Positions 45,001-55,115 are shown, counted from the first letter of the stretch. The stretch is DNA of 64,000 nt from Cyanobacteria bacterium FACHB-471 (GCA_014695345.1 JACJOC010000085.1:1-64000); one strand, 5' to 3'. Notes: generated by a model not told the origin, from the sequence alone. Made by a program: numbers and translations.

Positions 45001-45885
45001 AGCAGGTACCACCAAATTGAGAGGAGGATGCATGTAAAAGGAAGACATGCCTAAGGTGAATTTTCTGCTGAATACCTGGGCAGGAAAGTGATCTACAACC
45101 TTACTTCAGAGTGATCTCAGTCACGGACTTGATTTTGAAGTCACTACTCTCTTAATGCTTTACTCCTTCATAAGTTAAATTTACCATAGTTTCTCTAGTG
45201 GCAGAATATAGGGAAAACATTGCCCTGCCTAAAATCCAACCCCTGCTTCAACCACCTCGCCCGACATATGGGATCCAATGCATCTCTTCTTAGCAACCCT
45301 CCTGTCGCTGACGAATAGTCCTACACAACACAATAGCTTCACAGAGCTGAATACCTCAAAACCTGCCTTCCTCCATAAAGCTTTCAGCTTGTCATGAAAG
45401 GAAATCCTAAGGAACGGCATTAACAGCCCTAGAACAACGAACAATTTATCTACTTGGTCTTAGTGATCTACGAACCCGCGACTTGCAGCATTTCTATGAG
45501 CTATTGCTGAATATGTCTCTGATTTCAAAGTACAAACTTATAGGCATCTATCTTTAGACGCAAACTTTTTGGAGCTTTGTATTAATCAAAACGACTCTAC
45601 AGAAAAGACTTAATTAATTCACCAAAAGCTATAACTTAACCACTCCCAACTCTTTATTGAAGACTCCGCTTCACCCACTAGCAGTAAATCGCTTGATTGA
45701 AGGAATAATTCGTAACTTTGAACACTTTCTTGCAGAATGACTTGCTGAAAACTTCAAGTACTGAAGTTAACTCATAAAGTTTTAGTGAAATGAATTAGAT
45801 TTTGTGGTCTAGACCCGAATCTTAAAGTTATCTTCGGAGCATCTGAAAGCAGTTCTCCAGTTGGTTGTTTTAACAGGATCGAACG
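45001..45885. other. Long intergenic stretch, no recognisable gene
   Basis: 885 bp of A+T-rich sequence. A minus-strand open frame at 45229-45444 has no family features and no ribosome binding site. A small palindrome, AACTTCA-AGTAC-TGAAGTT (about 45750-45768), lies about 120 bp before the STAS gene and could be an operator. The rest may be decayed DNA. Confidence 0.4.
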
Positions 45886-46221
45886 ATGCGAAGTGTTCTT
45901 GCCCAATCTCCAATGACAGTTGTTCAACCTTGCGGTCATCTCAATGCATCCAATGCAGCGGGATTACAGCAGCAGTTAATGTCAGCCGTTTCCTCGCGGG
46001 ACTCTTCTGCCGTTTTGGTAGACATGAGCCAGGTCGAATCTCTCGACAGCGCAGGCTTGATGGCGTTGGTTTCCGCCTTGACCCTATCTCAGCGATTGGA
46101 TCAGCGATTTGGACTATGTTGCGTATCTCCCTCGATTCGCATCATTTTTGAGCTGACTCAACTAGATCGGGTGTTCGAGATTTTTGACAGCCGCTCTGCT
46201 TTTGAAATCGTTGCGGCTTAA
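45886..46221 (+). CDS. STAS-domain protein (anti-sigma factor antagonist-like)
   Basis: A 111-residue single STAS domain. VVQPCGHLNASNAAGLQQQL and VLVDMSQVESLDSAGLMALVSAL carry the conserved Asp-Ser site with phosphorylatable Ser55. Such proteins bind anti-sigma kinases (RsbW-like) and are controlled by phosphorylation. No partner kinase or PP2C phosphatase is next to it. A terminator follows. Confidence 0.88.
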   Translation: MRSVLAQSPMTVVQPCGHLNASNAAGLQQQLMSAVSSRDSSAVLVDMSQVESLDSAGLMALVSALTLSQRLDQRFGLCCVSPSIRIIFELTQLDRVFEIFDSRSAFEIVAA

Positions 46222-46271
46222 GTTTTACTTTTTCACCGAACCTTGTGACTGCTCTCTTTAGTCAATTTGTT

Positions 46272-46308
46272 GCGCCAGATTGTGTTCAACCCCTTACTGA
46301 TCTGGCGC
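46272..46308 (+). terminator. Terminator after the STAS gene
   Basis: GCGCCAGAT pairs with ATCTGGCGC across a 19-base loop, followed by TGAGTTTATTTTG. A second longer-range pairing, ATAGGGTCT with AGACCCTAT (46347-46398), follows downstream. Confidence 0.6.
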
Positions 46309-46509
46309 TGAGTTTATTTTGTCTACCTTACCTAATCCCCTAATTGATAGGGTCTCTCACGACTGAGGGGTTCACTATTGTTGACTAGTAGACCCTATGA
46401 AGGTTTCAAGCAGTAGTCTTCATAGAAGGGCAGTGGACTGCCTGATTGTGTGCGCGTCCAGTATAGTGAATGAGTAAAGCTTAATCCTAATGCTGGAATT
46501 GAATCTACT

Positions 46510-49257
46510 GTGACGGTTGCGGTTGAAAGGTTGTTGACCCCAGAAATTGCTCGACCTGCTCGCTATCTGGGTAATGAGTTAGGGGCAGTTCATAAGGATT
46601 GGAATGCATCAACGGTGCGTTGGGTTTTGACTTACCCTGAGGTTTATGAGGTTGGGGCCTCAAACCTGGGACATGTCATTCTCTACAGCATCTTGAATGC
46701 TCAGCCCAGGCAATTGTGCGATCGCGCCTATCTACCTACGCCGGATCTGTCTGCCAAATTACGAGAAAACAAGATTCCACTGTTTGCAGTGGAGTCGAGG
46801 CGATCGCTGACCGAGTTTGACATTTTGGGATTTAGCCTTAGCTATGAACTAGGGGCTACCAACATCCTGGAGATGTTAAATCTTGCTGGCATCCCCTTAA
46901 CCTGGAAAGAACGGAAGCACGAACTAGCAAGGCAGAATTACCCGCTCATTTTCGCGGGGGGGCAAACTGCCACCTCTAATCCAGAACCTTATGCCGACTT
47001 TTTCGACTTCATCGCGCTGGGAGACGGAGAAGAGCTACTGCCCGAAATCGGTTTGGTGTTGGAAGAGGGCAAATCTGCTGGACTGAGTCGAGAAGAACTG
47101 CTGCTAGATCTAGCACAGGTGCCTGGAGTCTATGTACCGCAGTTTTACAAGATGGGTGCAGATGGCTCTGTTCAATCTATTCGACCAGATGTGCCGGACC
47201 GCATCTTACGTCGGGTTGCCGACCCTATGCCTGCGTATTCAATGGGGTTGGTTCCCTATGTTGAGACAGTACACGACCGTCTCGTGATCGAAATTCGCCG
47301 TGGCTGCACTCGTGGCTGTCGTTTTTGCCAACCTGGGATGCTCACTCGCCCGGCCCGCGATGTGGAGCCAGAGCAGGTTGTAGAAGCGATTGAGCAAGGC
47401 ATGAGAACGACAGGCTACAACGAGTTCTCGCTGTTGTCGTTAAGCTGCTCTGACTATTTGGCTTTGCCAGCAGTCGGCATGGAAATCAAGAATCGGCTCA
47501 AGGACGAGAATATTTCTCTATCTTTGCCCAGCCAGCGAGTCGATCGATTTGATGAAAACATTGCCAATATTTTAGGGGGAATGCGGCAGGGTAGCTTAAC
47601 CTTTGCCCCTGAAGCTGGCACTCAGCGAATGCGGGATATTATCAACAAGGGGCTGACTAACGAGGAATTGTTACGAGGGGTTAAAACCGCTCATGAGCAA
47701 GGGTGGGACAAGGTCAAGCTCTACTTCATGATTGGCTTGCCTGGAGAAACAGATGTTGACGTGTTGGGGATTGCCGAGACAATTCGGTGGCTTCAGCAGG
47801 AATGCAGTACTCCAGGTAGACGAAAGTTAAACTTCAATGTAACGATTTCCAACTTCACACCCAAACCGCATACTCCATTTCAGTGGCACTCGGTTTCGAT
47901 GGCTGAGTTTGAGCGCAAGCAGAAGCTTTTGCGCCAGGAATTTCGCACGATTCGTGGGCTGAAAGCTAACTTTACGGATGTGCGGCTTTCCGCGATGGAA
48001 GACTTTGTTGGACGGGGCGATCGCCGTCTTTCTACCGTCATTCACCGCGCCTGGGAACTGGGAGCTGGAATGGATGCCTGGTGGGAAAGTCTTGATCGTG
48101 CCTTTGCTGCCTGGACACAGGCGATCGCTGAGTCAGGGCTAACCTGGAAATATCGTCAAGTCGAAAGCGGCGAATGGAATTTGATGGAAGGGATGCCACA
48201 ACTGTCTACCAGCCCGTCCCCTCAACCCGACGAGCATTCTACGTCAGTAGAGAAATCTGATCCTTCACTCCCTACTCCTCATCCTGCATGCGATGCTCCT
48301 TTGCCCTGGGATCATATTGATACAGGAATTGATAAACAATGGCTCAAAGCAGACCTACAGAAGGCTTTAGAAGCAGCGATCGTACCAGACTGCTCTTTTG
48401 AGGGTTGCTCCCACTGTGGCGTGTGTGGGGCAGACTTTGGTCACAACGTTGTGATTCAGCCGCTGCCGATTCCTCAGTTTGAGGGACACTTTAAGCCCAA
48501 CCAGGAAAAAGTCCAGCGGTTGCGAGTTTGGTTTGGGAAGCAGGGCGATATGGCTTTGGTGAGCCATCTAGATATGGTGCGCTTGTTTGACCGAGCAGTG
48601 CGGCGAGCCGCTTTACCCATCGCTTTCACAGGAGGATTTCATCCTTCACCTCGAATCTCGATTGCTAATGCTCTATCGCTTGGAGCAACGAGTTCGGGTG
48701 AGCTAGTAGACTTTGAACTGACTAAAACTGTAGATTTAGTCGAGTTTCAGGAAAGATTGGCAGCGGCTTTGCCAGCAGATGTACCCATTTATCAGGTAGA
48801 GGCGATTGCTCCCACTACTGCATCTGCCACCAAGTTACTGGAGCAAGCAAAGTACTATGTCGCAGTTCGTGCTCTGGCTGAGGGCACTTCAGATCCAGAG
48901 CCTCTGTCAACAGCACAGTGGCAAGCTTGGATAGAAGCGATTAAAGCAGCTAATGAAATAGGCTTAGAGCAGAAGACGAAGTCGGGCAAGACTAAGCAGG
49001 TTAACTTGTGCGATCGTCTCTTTGACCTTTCCTTAGTCGAAAATACTGTTTCCTCAAACTTGCCTCCTGCTATTCTGCATCACCAAGCTCAATCTGACGC
49101 TATTATTCTGCAATATGTGGGAAGCTGTCGCAACGACGGCAGCTTGCTGCGCCCAGAGCATGTAGTTTATATGCTGGAGCAAATAGCTCAGCGTCCATTT
49201 CAACTGCTGCATACCCACCGAAGCCAGCTTTTTCTATCCCCAGCAGTCACTGAGTAA
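46510..49257 (+). CDS. TIGR03960-family B12-binding radical SAM protein fused to a DUF2344 (TIGR03936) domain
   Basis: A 915-residue fusion. The N-terminal cobalamin-binding-like domain (about 1-250) precedes a radical SAM core with cluster-binding Cys in RRGCTRGCRFCQPGM (about 255-285) and the TFAPEAGTQRMRD segment. A variable linker (about 565-600) rich in Ser/Pro joins a region with a second Cys set (CSFEGCSHCGVCGADFGH). The DUF2344 domain (about 660-915) starts RVWFGKQGDMALVSHLDMVRLFDRA. The function is not established; its placement before rne is common in cyanobacteria and related bacteria, pointing to RNA modification or processing. The start is GTG. Confidence 0.92.
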   Translation: MTVAVERLLTPEIARPARYLGNELGAVHKDWNASTVRWVLTYPEVYEVGASNLGHVILYSILNAQPRQLCDRAYLPTPDLSAKLRENKIPLFAVESRRSLTEFDILGFSLSYELGATNILEMLNLAGIPLTWKERKHELARQNYPLIFAGGQTATSNPEPYADFFDFIALGDGEELLPEIGLVLEEGKSAGLSREELLLDLAQVPGVYVPQFYKMGADGSVQSIRPDVPDRILRRVADPMPAYSMGLVPYVETVHDRLVIEIRRGCTRGCRFCQPGMLTRPARDVEPEQVVEAIEQGMRTTGYNEFSLLSLSCSDYLALPAVGMEIKNRLKDENISLSLPSQRVDRFDENIANILGGMRQGSLTFAPEAGTQRMRDIINKGLTNEELLRGVKTAHEQGWDKVKLYFMIGLPGETDVDVLGIAETIRWLQQECSTPGRRKLNFNVTISNFTPKPHTPFQWHSVSMAEFERKQKLLRQEFRTIRGLKANFTDVRLSAMEDFVGRGDRRLSTVIHRAWELGAGMDAWWESLDRAFAAWTQAIAESGLTWKYRQVESGEWNLMEGMPQLSTSPSPQPDEHSTSVEKSDPSLPTPHPACDAPLPWDHIDTGIDKQWLKADLQKALEAAIVPDCSFEGCSHCGVCGADFGHNVVIQPLPIPQFEGHFKPNQEKVQRLRVWFGKQGDMALVSHLDMVRLFDRAVRRAALPIAFTGGFHPSPRISIANALSLGATSSGELVDFELTKTVDLVEFQERLAAALPADVPIYQVEAIAPTTASATKLLEQAKYYVAVRALAEGTSDPEPLSTAQWQAWIEAIKAANEIGLEQKTKSGKTKQVNLCDRLFDLSLVENTVSSNLPPAILHHQAQSDAIILQYVGSCRNDGSLLRPEHVVYMLEQIAQRPFQLLHTHRSQLFLSPAVTE

Positions 49258-49714
49258 GGATTGTTGATTGGATTCTGCTCCTGATTTCTCACAAATTGCT
49301 CACTTCTAGTGGCGTTATCGCTGCTCCACGCTATAATTCAATTCAAAGAAGCTGTCGTGGATTGAGAGCCTTCAGGGTTGCCAGTGGTTTAATCGGCAAC
49401 ACAAGTCGGGCGCAGTCTGCTTCTGCAAGGCTTTCCGTTCACCCCTGGTCAATTGCAGATGCCTAACTCCCAGCGGAAGGTATCTTTCCAGGATGTTTGA
49501 TTAGTTGGCTGTAGGTTCGAGGTTCGTTGGAGAGATTCAGCCATTCTGGGGTTGCTGAATTTCTCAATGGTTTTGTTTAAGGATAAGGAGCAGCTTCGTT
49601 TGCCTCCATGTCATGATTGTGATTTTTTCCACACGTTGTCTTATTACCAGGAAAGCAAGCGGTGCTGATGAGGCTAGTGCCTTTTGCTTTGCTGTAAATA
49701 TTCGAGGAAGTTGA
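49258..49714 (+). promoter_or_regulatory. Probable promoter and long 5' leader of rne
   Basis: The 457-bp gap contains a consensus -10 TATAAT at 49332-49337 with no matching -35. A start at about 49344 would give a leader of about 370 nt. No open frame or tRNA is seen. Long, autoregulatory leaders are known for rne in other bacteria, so feedback control by RNase E is plausible. Confidence 0.5.
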
Positions 49715-51772
49715 ATGTCGAAGCAAATTATTATTGCCGAACAGCACCGGATTGCTGCTGTTTTTTCAGAAGATCAAATTCAAGAACTGATTGTTGCTAC
49801 AGGAAGTCACCAAGTTGGTGATATTTATCTAGGTGTAGTTGAGAACGTACTACCTGGAATTGATGCGGCCTTTGTCAACATTGGAGACGCCGAGCGCAAT
49901 GGGTTCATTCACGTCACGGATTTAGGTCCGCTCAGGCTAAAGCGGGCCGCTGGCTCTATCACTGAACTACTAGCACCCCAGCAGAAGGTTTTGGTGCAGG
50001 TAATGAAGGAGCCAACGGGCAACAAAGGACCTCGGTTAACTGGAAATATCAGTCTTCCAGGACGCTATCTTGTACTCATGCCATTTGGTCGGGGTGTAAA
50101 TCTATCGCGCCGTATTCGTAACGAAAATGAACGGAATCGGCTGCGCGCGCTGGCAGTCTTAGTCAAGCCCGCAGGGATGGGGCTACTCGTCCGCACCGAA
50201 GCCGAGGGTGTGGCAGAAGAGGCCATTATTGAAGATTTGGAAGCCCTGCAGAAGCAGTGGGAAAACATTCAGCAAGAAGCAGTGACGACTCGCCCTCCTA
50301 GCTTGCTGAATCGCGATGACGATTTTATTCAACGGGTTCTGCGAGACGTATACAGTGCCGACGTTAACCGGATTGTGGTAGATTCTCACACCGGGATGAA
50401 GCGGGTAAAACAGCATTTAGTCAGTTGGAGCGGCGGTCGGTCACCTCAAGGTGTACTGGTAGACCATCATCGCGATCGCACCTCCATCCTGGAGTATTTC
50501 CGCGTCAATGCAGCAATTCGAGAAGCACTTAAACCCAGAGTCGATTTGCCCTCTGGCGGCTACATCATTATTGAACGGACAGAAGCGCTAACCGTTATTG
50601 ATGTCAACTCTGGTTCTTTTACCCGGTCGGCAACCGCGCGTGAAACGGTTCTTTGGACAAACTCTGAAGCGGCTGTTGAAATTGCCCGACAACTGCGACT
50701 TCGCAATATTGCCGGAGTCATTATTGTCGATTTTATCGATATGGATTCCCGTCGCGATCAACTGCAAGTTTTAGAGCAGTTTAACAAAGCCATAAGAGCC
50801 GACAAAGCTAGACCTCAAATTGCCCAACTCTCGGAACTAGGTTTGGTTGAGCTAACCCGCAAACGCCAAGGCCAGAACATTTATGAGCTGTTTGGAAGAA
50901 CCTGCCCAACCTGCGGCGGATTAGGGCACTTAGTACACCTTCCAGGTGAATCAGAGCGTCAGCTTCAAGAATTTGTCGAACCAGCGGCTCGCGAATATGC
51001 TGCACCTGAGAGCCGCACACCGCAGCTGCGGGAGAACTGGGACGGTCAAAAAGATGAATTTGATGCAGATCCATCTCAAGATTTGCAGGAACTAGATTTG
51101 ACCAACCATCCTAGCTATCAAGAGCGGGGTGGAGCTAACAATCGCCGCCGTCGTCGCAGCCGCATCCGAGTCGGAGAACCTGTTGCGAGAGTGGGTAGCC
51201 CCGTCCGAGCAGAACCTGACGTTGAGCCTGAACTGCCGCCTGCTGCCGAAGAGACAGTACTACCCACGTTGATTTCTAAAGAGAGTCGAAGTGAAAAACC
51301 TGATCGAAGCCGCTCCTCTAATCGACGCGACAAACCTATTGCTGAACCACCTCAAATTGTTCAAGTTGAAATGACACTTGAAGAACAAGATGTCTATGCT
51401 TTAATGGGTGTTTCACCTTTGGTTTTAGCAACTGAGGAAGTAAAAGATCCAAAGTCTGTTGTTGTCACAGTTACATTGCCTGGAGAAAGCTCCCGTACTG
51501 GTAATGGAACACCTGTGCCAGTTGTATTTCCACCTAGTGGATTTGAGCAAACTGAAGCAGAAGAAACCTCCCCATCGAGCACAGACTTTCCTTTAGATGA
51601 CGAAAATGGCGAAGATCCAGTTTCAATACCTGTATCTGTGCCAGCACCCGATTTAGCAGTTTCTGATGGAAGTGCAGATTCGCCTGACGGTAATGGGTCG
51701 TCTCGTCGCCGTCGCCGTCGTTCTTCTGCTGTCGAGTCAGAAAATACTATGAATGCAGTGGGTGATAGCTAG
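49715..51772 (+). CDS. rne: Ribonuclease E/G
   Basis: A 685-residue endoribonuclease of the RNase E/G family, the main mRNA- and rRNA-processing nuclease. The N-terminal S1 domain (about 35-120) is followed by the 5'-sensor and DNase I-like catalytic region with TVIDVNSGSF and IIVDFIDMDSRRDQ (catalytic Asp). The zinc-link is CPTCGGLGH (about 398). The C-terminal third is disordered and short compared with E. coli. It ends with an Arg run followed by SSA, the cyanobacterial motif known to bind PNPase. rnhB starts 2 bp after its stop. Confidence 0.96.
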   Translation: MSKQIIIAEQHRIAAVFSEDQIQELIVATGSHQVGDIYLGVVENVLPGIDAAFVNIGDAERNGFIHVTDLGPLRLKRAAGSITELLAPQQKVLVQVMKEPTGNKGPRLTGNISLPGRYLVLMPFGRGVNLSRRIRNENERNRLRALAVLVKPAGMGLLVRTEAEGVAEEAIIEDLEALQKQWENIQQEAVTTRPPSLLNRDDDFIQRVLRDVYSADVNRIVVDSHTGMKRVKQHLVSWSGGRSPQGVLVDHHRDRTSILEYFRVNAAIREALKPRVDLPSGGYIIIERTEALTVIDVNSGSFTRSATARETVLWTNSEAAVEIARQLRLRNIAGVIIVDFIDMDSRRDQLQVLEQFNKAIRADKARPQIAQLSELGLVELTRKRQGQNIYELFGRTCPTCGGLGHLVHLPGESERQLQEFVEPAAREYAAPESRTPQLRENWDGQKDEFDADPSQDLQELDLTNHPSYQERGGANNRRRRRSRIRVGEPVARVGSPVRAEPDVEPELPPAAEETVLPTLISKESRSEKPDRSRSSNRRDKPIAEPPQIVQVEMTLEEQDVYALMGVSPLVLATEEVKDPKSVVVTVTLPGESSRTGNGTPVPVVFPPSGFEQTEAEETSPSSTDFPLDDENGEDPVSIPVSVPAPDLAVSDGSADSPDGNGSSRRRRRRSSAVESENTMNAVGDS

Positions 51773-51774
51773 TT

Positions 51775-52398
51775 GTGATCCAATCACAATTGTGTTTTTC
51801 AAACCTACTAGACAACTTAAGCCAGTTTCGACTGATTGCTGGAGTTGATGAAGTAGGTCGAGGAGCTTTATTTGGACCAGTGGTTTCCGCAGCAGTAATT
51901 TTACCGGAGCGGGCTATAGCGGGTCTACTCAGTGCAGGCTTAACGGATAGCAAGCAGCTTACTCCTTTACACAGAGAACTGCTTGCTAAACAGATCCGGT
52001 CTCTAGCAGTAGATTGCCGAATTGGTGTTGCTTCAGTTCAAGAAATTGATCGACTCAACATTCTGCAAGCATCTTTGCTGTCTATGCGTCGCGCTATCCT
52101 TCGGCTAACTCCCCAGCCCGATTTTTGTTTGATAGATGGCAATCAAAAAGTTCAAGAATTGCCAATGCCTCATCAAACCTGCATAAAGGGCGATCAGCAA
52201 TTCGCAGCGATCGCCGCTGCCAGCATCATTGCAAAAGTTTGGCGGGATGCACTAATCGTTAGACTAGCAGCCAAGTATCCAGGGTATGACCTATCAACCA
52301 ATAAAGGATATGGAACTGTCAAACACAAGCTAGGATTAAAGCAATTAGGGGCCTCTCGACAACATCGCTTGTCTTTTAGCCCCTGTAAGTTGCAATAA
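51775..52398 (+). CDS. rnhB: Ribonuclease HII
   Basis: A 207-residue RNase HII that removes ribonucleotides from DNA and RNA:DNA hybrids. Active-site Asp25-Glu26 are in GVDEVGRGALFGPVV, the third Asp in LIDGNQKV, and the substrate-side CIKGDQQFAAIAAASIIAKVWRD follows. The start is GTG 2 bp after rne, so the two are co-translated. The rne-rnhB pair is typical in cyanobacteria. Confidence 0.96.
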   Translation: MIQSQLCFSNLLDNLSQFRLIAGVDEVGRGALFGPVVSAAVILPERAIAGLLSAGLTDSKQLTPLHRELLAKQIRSLAVDCRIGVASVQEIDRLNILQASLLSMRRAILRLTPQPDFCLIDGNQKVQELPMPHQTCIKGDQQFAAIAAASIIAKVWRDALIVRLAAKYPGYDLSTNKGYGTVKHKLGLKQLGASRQHRLSFSPCKLQ

Positions 52399-52421
52399 TT
52401 ATATTGAAACGTGCTGAGCAG

Positions 52422-53009
52422 TTAAGCAATTGGTGTATTAGGAGATAGAAGAGATCGCCCGGACTGAGCAACCTGCTCCCTCTGATTAACAGCCCAAGTC
52501 CGATAGTCAGACAAGAGTTGATGTATTAAACGTTGCTTAACGGTGAGCAGGACGCTTCGCAGCAAACCATTGCCTGTTGCCTCTAACAAAGGTTTTGGCG
52601 TAAATAACAGAGGCGGCGGTAACTCAACTAGTACCTCCAAATCTGCTCTCCCGACGAGATAAGTTGTATCGCGCTTTAGTTGTGGAGTTAACTGTCCAAC
52701 GAGGTTAAGGTTAAATCGCTGGTTGATATATTCCACTCCTCGAATCTCACAAGCAAGGGATTCAACCCGAATCGTGCCGTCTGGTTCTGCCCAGATTCTC
52801 ATATCTACTATAGGTTGAACCTTGAGCATCATAAAGTTCAAAGGACGCATCTTTAGCCGAAAGACTTCTGAACTCAACTGCTCAGTCCGACTTGGATCAA
52901 CCAGTGCCTTGACCAAGCGCTGAGGTTGACGCAAGTAATGCTGAATTGGGATAGGCTGATCTGCTACAGCAATCTCAACGGATTGGAAGGCGTTAAATCG
53001 GATAGGCAT
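52422..53009 (-). CDS. DUF1997 family protein
   Basis: A 195-residue protein conserved in cyanobacteria and plants. Recognisable parts are PIQHYLRQPQRLVKALVDPSR, FRLKMRPLNFMMLKVQPIVDMRIW and GRADLEVLVELPPPLLFTPKPLLEATGNGLLRSVL. The pattern suggests a lipid- or pigment-binding START-like beta-helix fold, but the role is unknown. It is a single gene convergent with rnhB. Confidence 0.85.
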   Translation of the reverse strand: MPIRFNAFQSVEIAVADQPIPIQHYLRQPQRLVKALVDPSRTEQLSSEVFRLKMRPLNFMMLKVQPIVDMRIWAEPDGTIRVESLACEIRGVEYINQRFNLNLVGQLTPQLKRDTTYLVGRADLEVLVELPPPLLFTPKPLLEATGNGLLRSVLLTVKQRLIHQLLSDYRTWAVNQREQVAQSGRSLLSPNTPIA

Positions 53010-53192
53010 AGAAGGATTAAAGAATGGTTGAATGCTTCCCTACTCGTTCACTAAATTTTACATACTTTCCAAGGAAACACCCTTAATCTTACGAAGTATA
53101 CGTGTTTTGACGGACAATAGCTGATTGTACTTAATAGAAAGTTTCAATTATCTCAGCTTTGTCTCTGAAAAGTTATTCCTCAAATATTTGCT

Positions 53193-54047
53193 ATGGCACG
53201 CTCAATTGCTTACCTCGGGCCTCCAGGAACCAATGCTGAAGCAGCAGCCCTAATCTGTGCCAGATGGTTGCTAGAGACGACAGAGGAAGAATCTTTACTC
53301 TGTCCCTATCCCAGCATCACACAAACATTAAGAGCAGTAGCAACCCGAGAAACCGACTTAGTAGTAGTTCCGGTCGAAAACTCAATTGAAGGAAGTGTGA
53401 GTGTCACCCTAGATACACTTTGGCAGCTTGACACCCTACGGATACAAAAAGCTCTAGTGCTGCCAATCTCTCATGCTTTGCTGTCGTACAGTCCAGCTCT
53501 GGAGCAGATTCAAACCGTTTACTCTCACCCTCAAGCTCTTGCCCAATGCCAGAGTTGGCTGGAAAGAGCTTTGCCCGATGTACAGCTAATTCCCACAAAC
53601 TCTACAACGGAGGCATTGCAATACCTAGACCGAGACCCTAGTAGTGGAGCAATTTCATCTCAACGGGCTGCTCAGCTCTATAAGCTGCCTGTTCTGGCTC
53701 ATCCAATCAATGACCACCCTGACAACTGCACCCGCTTCTGGGTATTAAGCTTACAACCATCGCCCGGTGGTAACCATACCTCGCTGGCCTTAAGTTTCTC
53801 TGCCAACTTACCAGGGGCATTAGTTAGACCCCTTCAATCTTTTGCCGAACGGGGTATTAACCTAAGCCGTATAGAATCACGTCCTACCAAGCGATCGCTT
53901 GGAGAATACCTGTTCTTTATCGATATTGAAGCTGATGAAAGAGATCCAACAACACAATCTGCCATAAAAGAATTGAGCAACTATGCAGAGACCCTAAAAA
54001 TCTTTGGCAGCTACACGGTTCTTCCATCTCAGATTGCCCAAACCTAA
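53193..54047 (+). CDS. pheA: Prephenate dehydratase
   Basis: A 284-residue monofunctional enzyme of phenylalanine synthesis converting prephenate to phenylpyruvate. The PDT domain (about 1-185) opens AYLGPPGTNAEAAAL and contains VVVPVENSIEGSV and the TRFWVLS motif. The ACT regulatory domain (about 195-280) contains GALVRPLQSFAERGINLSRIESRPTKRSLGEYLFFID, the site for feedback inhibition by phenylalanine. Length is normal. Confidence 0.96.
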   Translation: MARSIAYLGPPGTNAEAAALICARWLLETTEEESLLCPYPSITQTLRAVATRETDLVVVPVENSIEGSVSVTLDTLWQLDTLRIQKALVLPISHALLSYSPALEQIQTVYSHPQALAQCQSWLERALPDVQLIPTNSTTEALQYLDRDPSSGAISSQRAAQLYKLPVLAHPINDHPDNCTRFWVLSLQPSPGGNHTSLALSFSANLPGALVRPLQSFAERGINLSRIESRPTKRSLGEYLFFIDIEADERDPTTQSAIKELSNYAETLKIFGSYTVLPSQIAQT

Positions 54048-54072
54048 GAGAGTTGAACCCCCTTTCCCTTTT

Positions 54073-54714
54073 TTACTTCAAAGCATCCTTCAAGGCTGTT
54101 CGAGCTGCCAGATGATTGCGCGTAGAGGTTAAAATTTCAGCTTCGCGCTCTAGACGAGCCGCCGTGTCTTGCATCTCCAAAAGGGCTTGCTGCTCCATCG
54201 CTACACCATAAAGGTTGCTAGCGACCCAGTAGGAGAGTTCAACGGGCAAATCAGGAATGTCATCAGGCAGTTCAATTTCTTGCCCCGTCAACTTAGCGGA
54301 AAGATGCACAACATCTCGCAATAGCTGATCAACTTCAGTTGATAATGTCTTTAAATTCCTTTCAGTGGGCTGATCTTCAATCCATTCAACCAATCCTACG
54401 TAGTAGGGCTTCTCTCGAACATATTCAAGAATCCGAAAGCGTTGCTGTCCCACAGTCATAACCTTCATCCGGTCATCTGGGAGACGTTGAAAGTGTACGA
54501 TCTCTGCACAACAACCAACCTTTGCAACTTTACCCTCTACCGGGTCAACCATTAGCACTCCAAAGCGGCGATCGCTCTGAAGTATGGTATTCATCATAAT
54601 CCGATAGCGAAACTCAAAAATGTGAAGTGGAAGTGGTTTTCCTGGAAATAGAACTACTTCAGACAACGGAAAAAGTGGAAGCTCTCGAACAGCAACTGAT
54701 GAAGAAGATGTCAT
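54073..54714 (-). CDS. LON peptidase substrate-binding domain protein
   Basis: A 213-residue protein made of the N-terminal LON (PUA-like) domain alone. ELPLFPLSEVVLFPGKPLPLHIFEFRYRIMM is the classic start, followed by FGVLMVDPVEGKVAKVGCCAEI and DRMKVMTVGQQRFRIL. There is no AAA+ or protease domain, so it is not a Lon protease. The ATG at 54714 is preferred over 54732. The function is unknown. It is convergent with pheA. Confidence 0.88.
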   Translation of the reverse strand: MTSSSSVAVRELPLFPLSEVVLFPGKPLPLHIFEFRYRIMMNTILQSDRRFGVLMVDPVEGKVAKVGCCAEIVHFQRLPDDRMKVMTVGQQRFRILEYVREKPYYVGLVEWIEDQPTERNLKTLSTEVDQLLRDVVHLSAKLTGQEIELPDDIPDLPVELSYWVASNLYGVAMEQQALLEMQDTAARLEREAEILTSTRNHLAARTALKDALK

Positions 54715-55038
54715 TGAAATCCTAATCCCCAATAGGGATTCAATATGATTAGGTTTGACCTTATCAACTGCTTTCGGAAACAGGTCAAATGTGTGAGCAG
54801 CAAAGGCTACTCCACATAGTCTATCGCATCCTTCTAGTCTGCAAAAAGGCTATGACCCTAAATCTATAACCAAAGACTGAGTTGGCAACATCTAGCTACT
54901 AGTGCCCACCTAGTACCCTTGATTAAAAAACCTATCCTGCAAAAGGTTATGGCTGATTTCTACCTTCAATAGAAACAATGTCAATCTAACGAACAGAGAA
55001 GAAGCTCTATTATTGCTAAACAGCTAGCTTAGTCGTAC

Positions 55039-55091
55039 AAATGGGTCGTGGGAGACGAACTTCCGAAGAGTTCGTCTCCCACGACCCATTT
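55039..55091 (-). terminator. 23-bp perfect stem-loop after the str operon
   Basis: AAATGGGTCGTGGGAGACG and four more bases pair perfectly with 55069-55091 around a 7-base loop. It lies 24 bp downstream of the rpsJ stop on the minus strand, and is followed there by TTTGTACG. It is the strongest hairpin in the window and the probable end of the str operon transcript. Confidence 0.85.
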
Positions 55092-55115
55092 CATTTCACA
55101 ACCAACCTAAGAGAG

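Noticed and set aside
45229-45444. Minus-strand open frame of 71 residues in the long A+T-rich gap
   Set aside because: No recognisable domain, no ribosome binding site, and a composition typical of chance frames.
49500-49545. GGTTCGAGGTTCG, resembling a tRNA T-loop in the rne leader
   Set aside because: No cloverleaf can be formed with the flanking sequence.
54073-54714. Possible Lon protease
   Set aside because: Only the N-terminal substrate-binding-like domain is present; the ATPase and Ser-Lys protease domains are missing.
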